This document shows positions 1 to 5,228 of a DNA stretch of 5,915 bases, piece by piece. Origin of the DNA: Lachnospiraceae bacterium. Its GTDB lineage: Bacteria; Bacillota; Clostridia; Lachnospirales; Lachnospiraceae. Both the position numbers and the translations under genes were made by a program. Where the stretch lies: contig CAAFTS010000107.1 of the NCBI GenBank assembly GCA_900765975.1, positions 1 through 5,915 on the forward strand. The letters run 5' to 3'. How positions within the stretch are numbered: the stretch's first letter is position 1; every line of letters begins with the position of its first letter. The notes below the pieces were generated by a model, which saw nothing but the letters and a program-made list of their open reading frames with translations, was not told where the DNA came from and did no database searches.

Positions 1-1135
1 AGGCGATTTCTTCTGTCCCTGCCATATTAATCAATGTTCCAAGTGCCGGAGTACTTGTCATACCACCGGTAATAGAACCTAAGTTGTTCAAAAGCGGGAG
101 CTTCAGAACATTCTTAGCAATAATAAATCCAATAATCATTGGAAGAATTGTCATGATTGCTCCATATAGGAAGTATACCGGCTCAAAGTATTCTACGAAC
201 TTCGCTCCGCCGGAAACACCTGCTCCAATCAAGAACATCATCAATCCCAGTTCTCTGAGCATTTTTAAGGTTGAATTTTTTGGAACAATAGAAATTTTTC
301 CAATATGTCCAAAATGACCAAATACAAGTCCCATCAGCAAACATCCACCGGTTGTTGTAAGAGAAAAGTTCATATAACTGAAACTTCCTACAATAATACC
401 TACAATGGCTGCTAATGAAAATGCAAAAAGACCAAATTCATCGATTTCAGTAAGAATTAAATTCTTTGCTTTTCGTCCTTCCCCTTCTTTTGCTGTAATC
501 TTAGCCACTTCATCATTCATATTAGCTTTCATGACCTTAGGCACAATCTGAACAAATAAAACAACTCCAACTACACCAAACAGATAGGAAATACCATATC
601 CTACAGATACCAATGCTTCTAAATCTGCTCCAACAGCCGCTTTGGATGCTGAAAATGCCGGTGTGCTGGTTAAAGCACCAGACAAAATACCAACTAAAAT
701 TGCACGAAACTGTTCATGATCTAAATCTGTAAAATTACTGCCGATCACAATACACAGTACACAAGTAACCGCAGCAGCCACAATAATTACAAGTCCTAAC
801 ATAACATAAGATTTAAAATTACGTCTCAGATGTCCAAAAAAATTCGGTCCCGCAATAAATCCAACTGATGTTACAAAGAAAATCAATCCCAGATTCTCTA
901 CGATTTTTAATGCCTCTACTGAGAATGATACGCCATCAATCGTCAAATTATCTGATAATCTTCCGTACACAAAGCATCCGTAGAGCAGCGCTATGATAAA
1001 TACTCCTGCTGTTCCCAGATTAATTCCTTTTACTGTCACCTTTCCCAACGCATATCCGATGGCAGCAATTGCAAATACTGAGAAGGTAAGAAATACTACA
1101 GATTTAACTGCCAATATTCCTCCAAATAACTCCAT
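1..1135 (-). CDS. Aspartate-alanine exchanger (AspT/YidE)-family transporter, 3' end missing
   Basis: This is an integral membrane transporter of the Asp-Al exchanger family, which includes AspT and YidE/YbjL. I translated it from the sequence: 378 residues are visible from an ATG at 1135, and the frame stays open to base 1, so the C-terminus lies outside the window. Long hydrophobic segments run throughout. The family signature occurs twice, as the inverted-repeat fold requires: GALTSTPAF at residues 153-161 and GGMTSTPAL at 357-365. Only about 40 polar residues (roughly 198-235) separate the two membrane halves, so the paired RCK/TrkA-C domains found there in AspT are absent. The start lies 20 bases after the fumarase beta stop, with GGGAG about 10 bases upstream, so the gene belongs to the same operon. 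The substrate cannot be read from sequence. Aspartate/alanine or C4-dicarboxylate exchange fits the fumarate genes, but this is inference. Confidence 0.85.
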   Translation of the reverse strand, partial: MELFGGILAVKSVVFLTFSVFAIAAIGYALGKVTVKGINLGTAGVFIIALLYGCFVYGRLSDNLTIDGVSFSVEALKIVENLGLIFFVTSVGFIAGPNFFGHLRRNFKSYVMLGLVIIVAAAVTCVLCIVIGSNFTDLDHEQFRAILVGILSGALTSTPAFSASKAAVGADLEALVSVGYGISYLFGVVGVVLFVQIVPKVMKANMNDEVAKITAKEGEGRKAKNLILTEIDEFGLFAFSLAAIVGIIVGSFSYMNFSLTTTGGCLLMGLVFGHFGHIGKISIVPKNSTLKMLRELGLMMFLIGAGVSGGAKFVEYFEPVYFLYGAIMTILPMIIGFIIAKNVLKLPLLNNLGSITGGMTSTPALGTLINMAGTEEIA

Positions 1136-1155
1136 ATCTTAACTTCTCCCTTCTA

Positions 1156-1716
1156 CTACTTATGCTCTTCCAGATAAGCAGCACGTCCGCTTTCGTACAG
1201 GTTGTTTCCTTCACTGTCGATGATTACAACCAGAGGCATGTCCTCTACATACAATTTTCTGAGCGCTTCTGCTCCCAGATCTTCATATGCGATTAATTCA
1301 GCTTTTTTTATACATTTCGCAAGAAGGGCACCCGCTCCACCGATTGCACCAAAGTACACACCGGAATATTTTTTCATTGCCTCTACAACTTCCGGAAGGC
1401 GTGCTCCTTTTCCAATCATTCCACGTGCTCCTACAGACATCATAGTCGGTGCATACGCATCCATACGTCCGCTTGTAGTAGGTCCTGCGGAACCAATGAC
1501 CTGTCCCGGTTTTGCAGGAGTTGGTCCTACATAATAAATAGTGGCATCTTTTGGATCCATCGGAATTTCTTCTCCTCTGGCAAGAGCCTCGCACATTCTC
1601 TTATGACCTGCGTCACGAGATGTATAAATGGTTCCTGTTACGAGTACACTGTCACCTGCATGCAATGTCTTTGCAAGTTCTTCTGTCAATGGTAATGTAA
1701 TTTTTCTGGCTGCCAT
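1156..1716 (-). CDS. Class I fumarate hydratase, beta subunit
   Basis: This is the small subunit (186 residues) of a two-subunit, iron-sulfur class I hydro-lyase that interconverts malate and fumarate in the cytoplasm. It matches the C-terminal domain of single-chain FumA/FumB. Conserved stretches are SRDAGHKR (33-40), GPTTSGRMD (78-86) and GARGMIGKG (96-104), and the length is normal for the family. The ATG directly follows the alpha-subunit TAA with no gap. Its Shine-Dalgarno GGAGGTGA lies inside the last codons of alpha, so the two are probably translated in a coupled way in equal amounts. The gene ends in two TAG codons in a row. L(+)-tartrate dehydratase beta (TtdB) is the main alternative, because the families overlap. 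The adjacent fumarate reductase-like genes make fumarase the better call. Confidence 0.93.
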   Translation of the reverse strand: MAARKITLPLTEELAKTLHAGDSVLVTGTIYTSRDAGHKRMCEALARGEEIPMDPKDATIYYVGPTPAKPGQVIGSAGPTTSGRMDAYAPTMMSVGARGMIGKGARLPEVVEAMKKYSGVYFGAIGGAGALLAKCIKKAELIAYEDLGAEALRKLYVEDMPLVVIIDSEGNNLYESGRAAYLEEHK

Positions 1717-2559
1717 TTAAATCACCTCCGTTTTATGGCGTGTTACATGGCAGTTGATATTGACTGCACATGGCATACCTGCAATATGAGTCGGTAATGT
1801 TTCAATATTAAGACCAATTGCTGTTGTCTTTCCACCAAATCCCTGTGGTCCGATTCCAAGTTCATTTACTTTCTCAAGCATCTCTTTCTCCAGATCTGCA
1901 TAAAACGGATCCGGATTTTCAGAATCAATTGGACGCATCAGCGCTTTTTTTGCAAGCAATGCAGCCTTGTCAAATGTTCCTCCGATACCAACACCAACTA
2001 CCATCGGCGGGCATGGGTTCGGTCCTGCTGTCTCTACAACTTCCAGAATGAAATCTTTGATTCCCTGCAGACCATGAGAAGGTTTGAACATACGAATCTG
2101 ACTCATGTTCTCACTTCCGAATCCCTTCGGTCCTACAGTTACTTTGATTTCTTCTCCCGGAACAATCTCTGTATAAAGCATTGCCGGAGTATTGTCTCCT
2201 GTGTTTCCACGACGTACCGGATCCTTTACAACAGACTTTCTCAAATATCCTTTGTCATATCCACGGCGAACACCTTCGTTGACAGCATCTGTCAAATCTC
2301 CGCCTGTCAGATGTACATCCTGTCCAATCTCAAGAAATACACAAGCCATTCCGGTATCTTGACAAATCGGAACACACTCATTATCTGCAATTTCAAAGTT
2401 CTCGATGATGTTATCCAGAACACCCTTTGCAATTTCTCCATCTTCACATGCACGACATGTCTTAATCGCACACTTTACATCTTCCGGAAGATGATTGTTT
2501 GCTTCGATACAGAGTTTCTCGACTACATCTGTAATCTGCTGAACATCTATCTCACGCAT
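1717..2559 (-). CDS. Class I fumarate hydratase, alpha subunit
   Basis: This is the large, [4Fe-4S]-binding subunit (280 residues from the chosen start), partner of the beta subunit just downstream. Three cysteines sit in the family's cluster-ligand contexts: Cys66 in PICQDTG, Cys183 in NPCPP and Cys270 in NCHVTRH. The glycine-rich GVGIGGTFD (189-197) and GPQGFGGKT (237-245) stretches are also typical. I chose the ATG at 2559. The frame is open to a GTG at 2568, but AGGAG at 2570-2574 would be only 1 base from that GTG and is 10 bases from the ATG. MREIDV is also a usual start for this family. Such enzymes are oxygen-sensitive, in line with an anaerobe. A tartrate dehydratase alpha subunit (TtdA) is the alternative. 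The gene follows the flavoprotein gene after about 110 bases that contain a stem-loop. Confidence 0.94.
   Translation of the reverse strand: MREIDVQQITDVVEKLCIEANNHLPEDVKCAIKTCRACEDGEIAKGVLDNIIENFEIADNECVPICQDTGMACVFLEIGQDVHLTGGDLTDAVNEGVRRGYDKGYLRKSVVKDPVRRGNTGDNTPAMLYTEIVPGEEIKVTVGPKGFGSENMSQIRMFKPSHGLQGIKDFILEVVETAGPNPCPPMVVGVGIGGTFDKAALLAKKALMRPIDSENPDPFYADLEKEMLEKVNELGIGPQGFGGKTTAIGLNIETLPTHIAGMPCAVNINCHVTRHKTEVI
1722..1729 (-). promoter_or_regulatory. Shine-Dalgarno site of fumarase beta, inside the alpha gene
   Basis: GGAGGTGA on the minus strand lies 5 bases before the beta ATG and within the last codons of the alpha subunit. Alpha's TAA touches beta's ATG directly. This layout suggests that ribosomes finishing alpha start beta at once, giving matched subunit amounts. 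Confidence 0.85.
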
Positions 2560-2569
2560 TTTTGTCACT

Positions 2570-2574
2570 CTCCT
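2570..2574 (-). promoter_or_regulatory. Shine-Dalgarno site that decides the fumarase alpha start
   Basis: AGGAG on the minus strand is 10 bases from the ATG at 2559 but only 1 base from the in-frame GTG at 2568. The spacing therefore supports the ATG. No good promoter -35/-10 pair is evident between this site and the upstream stem-loop. Confidence 0.75.
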
Positions 2575-2633
2575 GTTTTATATTCTTTCTATTTTTAATT
2601 CCCTATTTACCACTTTATTATCAGACTATATGG

Positions 2634-2666
2634 GATTCCCCCTGCCTCTAAAAGCAGGGGGGAATC
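2634..2666 (-). other. Intercistronic stem-loop between flavoprotein and fumarase genes
   Basis: On the minus strand the arms are GATTCCCCCCTGC (2666-2654) and GCAGGGGGAATC (2645-2634), with an 8-base loop. The stem has 12 pairs and one extra C bulged out. It begins 3 bases after the flavoprotein stop codon. No run of T follows the stem in the direction of transcription; the next bases are CCATATAGTC. It is therefore not a standard intrinsic terminator. A role in stopping 3' exonucleases, or in mRNA processing that sets different levels for the reductase and fumarase genes, would fit. The rest of the roughly 110-base gap is AT-rich and shows nothing I can name. Confidence 0.7.
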
Positions 2667-2669
2667 TGT

Positions 2670-4280
2670 CTATCTCTCATGACGTGCATATTTCGGGAGC
2701 AGAAGTGGAGATACATCGCCTGTATCTACACCGGCAGCATCCAATTCATCTGCATATGCTTTCAAATGATCCAGATTCGGTGTGCCAAGCTCTACTTCTT
2801 TTGCTTTTGCAGCCGCTTTCTTACCTGCATTACGTCCGAATACGATAACGTCCAAAAGAGAGTTACCCATCAATCGGTTTCTTCCATGGATTCCGCCGGC
2901 AGCCTCTCCTGCTACAAGCAGGTTCGGAATTGCATTTGTAAATCCATCTCCGTTAATCTCCAGACCACCATTCTGATAGTGAAGAGTCGGATAAATGAGA
3001 ATCGGAACCTTTCTCATATCGATTCCATAATTCATATACATACGGAACATTGCCGGGATTCTCTTCTCGATTGTTCCTTCTCCACCGAGAAGTTCAATCA
3101 TCGGAGTATCCAGCCATACACCCAACTGTCCGCTTGGTGCCTCTACACCGCGTCCTTCAGAACACTCGCGAATAACACCGGATGCATTGACATCACGTGT
3201 CTCCAACGGATGGATATATGCTTCTCCGTTTGCATTAACAAGCTGTGCTCCTACAGAACGAACCTTCTCTGTAACCAGCGCACCCTGGATCTGTACCGGA
3301 TGAGCCACACCTGTTGGATGATATTGGATAGAATCCTGATACAGAAGTGGTGCTCCTGCTCGATAACCAAGAATCAATCCATCTGCTGTTGCTCCATAGT
3401 GGTTGGATGTCGGGAATCCCTGATAGTGCATACGTCCTGCACCACCTGTTGCAATAACAACAGTCTTAGCTCTTGCAATTGAGTAATCTCCTGTCTCCAT
3501 GTTAAGAAGTACAGCACCTGCAACCTGTCCCTTGTCATCTTTCAGAAGTTCTACTGCAGAAGTAAATTCTACAACCGGGATTCCAAGGTTCAATACTTCG
3601 TCTCTTACAGTACGCATGATTTCAGAACCAGAATAATCCTTTGCTGCATGCATTCTCTTTCTGGAAGTTCCACCACCATGTGTCGTGATCATTCTTCCAT
3701 CTTCTTCTTTATCAAACTCAACGCCCAATTCATTCAGCCATTTGATTGCATCCGGAGCTTCCATAACAAGACGTTTTACCAATTCCGGTCTTGCCGCAAA
3801 ATGTCCGCCACCGAAACAGTCTAAGTAATGCTGTACCGGAGAGTCATTTTCTTTATCAGCCGCCTGAATACCACCTTCTGCCATCATTGTGTTGGCGTCA
3901 CCAATACGAAGTTTTGTAACGATCATAACGTTTGCCCCTGCATTGTGTGCTTCGATGGCACAGGAAGATCCTGCTCCGCCACCGCCAATTACAAGTACAT
4001 CTACGTCATAGTCAACTTTTGTAATGTCGATATCCTCATTCAGGATACGGCTTGTGGAGTGAAGAATATTAGCCAGCTCAAGCGGCGCCTTCTCTCCTTT
4101 GTTCGGACCCACTTTGATTTCTGCAAATGCGTCCGGGTTATAATCCGGATGGAATTCCTTCAGAAGGGCATCCTTTTCATCAGCAGTCAAACGTCTCGGC
4201 TCTGTTGCCATACGCTCTGCTCTTGTAGCCTCTACCTTTTTGATGGACTCCATCATATTCTCTGGATATGGTGCATACAT
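2670..4280 (-). CDS. Fumarate reductase/succinate dehydrogenase-type flavoprotein subunit (soluble type)
   Basis: This is the FAD-binding catalytic subunit (536 residues), predicted to reduce fumarate to succinate in the cytoplasm. The Rossmann motif VIGGGGAG is at residues 97-104. Residues matching the fumarate site of E. coli FrdA are present: His321 (YHPTG), Thr337-Glu338 and Arg341, Arg362 (TRD), His434 (TLHYQNGG) and Arg469 (HGRNRL). The stretch NTMMAEGGI (130-138) aligns with HTVAAQGGI, so Asn130 replaces the His that binds FAD covalently in classical Frd/Sdh. FAD is therefore probably non-covalent. About 90 residues precede the FAD fold, and the C-terminal domain is short. AAGGAGGG lies 8 bases before the ATG and overlaps the stop of the iron-sulfur gene, which ties the two together. 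L-aspartate oxidase also lacks that His, but the partner iron-sulfur subunit and the adjacent fumarase favour fumarate reductase. The in vivo direction is inferred. Confidence 0.87.
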   Translation of the reverse strand: MYAPYPENMMESIKKVEATRAERMATEPRRLTADEKDALLKEFHPDYNPDAFAEIKVGPNKGEKAPLELANILHSTSRILNEDIDITKVDYDVDVLVIGGGGAGSSCAIEAHNAGANVMIVTKLRIGDANTMMAEGGIQAADKENDSPVQHYLDCFGGGHFAARPELVKRLVMEAPDAIKWLNELGVEFDKEEDGRMITTHGGGTSRKRMHAAKDYSGSEIMRTVRDEVLNLGIPVVEFTSAVELLKDDKGQVAGAVLLNMETGDYSIARAKTVVIATGGAGRMHYQGFPTSNHYGATADGLILGYRAGAPLLYQDSIQYHPTGVAHPVQIQGALVTEKVRSVGAQLVNANGEAYIHPLETRDVNASGVIRECSEGRGVEAPSGQLGVWLDTPMIELLGGEGTIEKRIPAMFRMYMNYGIDMRKVPILIYPTLHYQNGGLEINGDGFTNAIPNLLVAGEAAGGIHGRNRLMGNSLLDVIVFGRNAGKKAAAKAKEVELGTPNLDHLKAYADELDAAGVDTGDVSPLLLPKYARHER

Positions 4281-4294
4281 GTTTTAAGCCCTCC

Positions 4295-4969
4295 TTATTT
4301 CTCAATCTCTCTTGTATTGTACAGTTCTTTCATCTCAGTAATCGGTTTCTGCATAATCTGTTCAATCAGCTCATCATATTCACCATGATTGATTTCCTCA
4401 ACACGTTTCTCAAGGTGCTCTGCCTTCGGAGCAATATATTTACCTGTAAGACGTCTAGCAAGAAGTCCTACCTGTGGATGAGAAATGCCTGCCGGACATC
4501 TTACGGAACAGCATCCGCAGCTTACACAGTCAAAGGACTCTTCTGCACACTTCTCAAATTCGCCTCTCTGTGCATACGCAATGTACTGCATAACATTCAA
4601 ATCCTGTGTACATGCTTTTGTACATGCATTACATCCGATACAGCTATAGATTTCCGGATAAAGTTCCATCATAATCTGCTGATGCGGTCTGATATCTTCG
4701 ATAGAATATGTTCTCTTGTCTGTCGGGAAGAACGGAATACTTGCCACATACATTCCCTCTTCTACCTGTGTCTGACATGCAAGACAAGTTTTCAATTCAT
4801 TTTTGCCTTTAATTCTGTAAATGGTCGCGCAGGCGCCGCAGAAACCATGACGGCATCCACATCCGCGTTTCCATGTATAACCGGCATATTCCATTGCCGT
4901 CATAATGGTAAGTTCGGCTGGAACACTGTATCTCTTACCGCTAAAATATACGTTTACCATATCTCCCAT
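4295..4969 (-). CDS. Fumarate reductase/succinate dehydrogenase-type iron-sulfur subunit
   Basis: This is an electron-transfer subunit (224 residues) that wires a donor to the flavoprotein encoded next. The N-terminal ferredoxin-like domain has the [2Fe-2S] ligand pattern Cys39-x4-Cys44-x2-Cys47 and Cys65 in LACQT, equivalent to LACKT of FrdB. The C-terminal domain has two complete CxxCxxCxxxC motifs: Cys110/113/116/120 and Cys148/151/154/158 followed by Pro. Classical FrdB/SdhB instead pair one [4Fe-4S] with one [3Fe-4S], so this protein resembles HdrC or the ferredoxin half of thiol:fumarate reductase TfrB. It lacks TfrB's extra HdrB-like domain. Additional cysteines are Cys37, Cys62, Cys141 and Cys153. 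The start at 4969 has AAGGA 13 bases upstream with a palindrome in between. An ATG at 4960 (GGGAG only 2 bases away) is a less likely alternative. The stop lies within the flavoprotein's ribosome site. Confidence 0.9.
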   Translation of the reverse strand: MGDMVNVYFSGKRYSVPAELTIMTAMEYAGYTWKRGCGCRHGFCGACATIYRIKGKNELKTCLACQTQVEEGMYVASIPFFPTDKRTYSIEDIRPHQQIMMELYPEIYSCIGCNACTKACTQDLNVMQYIAYAQRGEFEKCAEESFDCVSCGCCSVRCPAGISHPQVGLLARRLTGKYIAPKAEHLEKRVEEINHGEYDELIEQIMQKPITEMKELYNTREIEK

Positions 4970-4983
4970 ATTGGTATACCAAT
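4970..4983. promoter_or_regulatory. 14-bp perfect palindrome before the iron-sulfur subunit start
   Basis: ATTGGTATACCAAT reads identically on both strands and directly abuts the start codon at 4969. Its core TGGTATACCA resembles the dyads bound by GntR/FadR-type repressors, so it may be an operator. In RNA it could instead form a 5-bp hairpin with a UAUA loop between AAGGA (4983-4987) and the ATG, which would shorten an otherwise long 13-base gap. The palindrome is seen directly; both roles are inference. Confidence 0.45.
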
Positions 4984-5059
4984 CCTTTCTCTAACTTTTG
5001 CCAAGTTGTATTCACCTTCTGGCTTTTGCCAAGCTCGATTCCGCTTCGCTGCATCTCGC

Positions 5060-5115
5060 TTGAGTTTCACATGTCTATAAAGACTGTTTTTGTATTTCCG
5101 CAGTGTGAAACTCAA
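5060..5115. repeat. Inverted repeat, 12-bp perfect arms
   Basis: The arms are TTGAGTTTCACA at 5060-5071 and TGTGAAACTCAA at 5104-5115, perfect reverse complements separated by 32 bases. Within the loop, GTCT (5073-5076) and AGAC (5081-5084) can form a smaller nested stem. The right arm shares bases 5107-5115 with the neighbouring hairpin, so both cannot form fully at once. Confidence 0.85.
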
Positions 5116-5137
5116 TTTATTACATAAATCGAGTTTC
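5107..5137. repeat. Inverted repeat, 14-bp arms with a 3-base loop
   Basis: The arms are GAAACTCAATTTAT (5107-5120) and ATAAATCGAGTTTC (5124-5137) around TAC. They pair along all 14 positions in the minus-strand RNA, with one G-U wobble. The motif GAGTTTC/GAAACTC thus occurs three times within about 80 bases, in alternating orientation. Confidence 0.85.
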
Positions 5138-5228
5138 AGGGTTTCATCCCTTCCGCCCAGTTCCGAAATCAGCTGCCTGTGAGCAAGCTCCCGCATCTGT
5201 TTCGTCTCTGTCCGTCACTGCTCATTCC

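Larger units (their letters stand above)
4970..5228. other. Structured intercistronic spacer, no convincing gene
   Basis: This 259-base spacer separates the oxidoreductase and iron-sulfur genes inside an otherwise tight operon. It holds two overlapping inverted repeats (listed separately), an 11-bp direct repeat CTTTTGCCAAG at 4995-5005 and 5023-5033, a small GAGCAAGCTC dyad at 5181-5190, and the palindrome next to the downstream start. An open frame of 80 codons (5196 to 4954, minus strand) crosses it and overlaps the iron-sulfur gene by 16 bases. It has no clear ribosome site, its product is very rich in Lys/Arg with no motif I know, and much of it is made by the inverted repeats. I treat it as non-coding, perhaps a dispersed intergenic element or a leader. 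None of the hairpins is followed by a T run on either strand. Confidence 0.6.

Noticed and set aside
2566..2568. GTG as the start of fumarase alpha
   Set aside because: AGGAG would be only 1 base from it. The ATG 9 bases further on has normal spacing and gives the usual family N-terminus.
2575..2633. Possible promoter before fumarase alpha (ATATAAA near 2580)
   Set aside because: No -35-like hexamer lies at a suitable distance, and the -10-like match almost touches the ribosome site. AT-rich composition explains it.
2679..3482. 267-codon open frame on the plus strand
   Set aside because: It lies antisense to the flavoprotein gene, whose active-site motifs are intact. The product shows no recognisable domain.
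4268..5080. 270-codon open frame on the plus strand
   Set aside because: It lies antisense to the iron-sulfur gene with its clear cluster motifs. The product is Cys/Ser-rich with no family features, typical of a shadow frame.
5060..5137. Intrinsic terminator in the spacer
   Set aside because: Neither hairpin is followed by a T run in either direction. The stems are also AT-rich and overlap each other.
4954..5196. 80-codon open frame on the minus strand in the spacer
   Set aside because: It has no clear ribosome site, its Lys/Arg-rich product shows no motif I recognise, it overlaps the iron-sulfur gene start by 16 bases, and much of it is encoded by the inverted repeats. Conservation of the reading frame with synonymous changes in relatives would reverse this.
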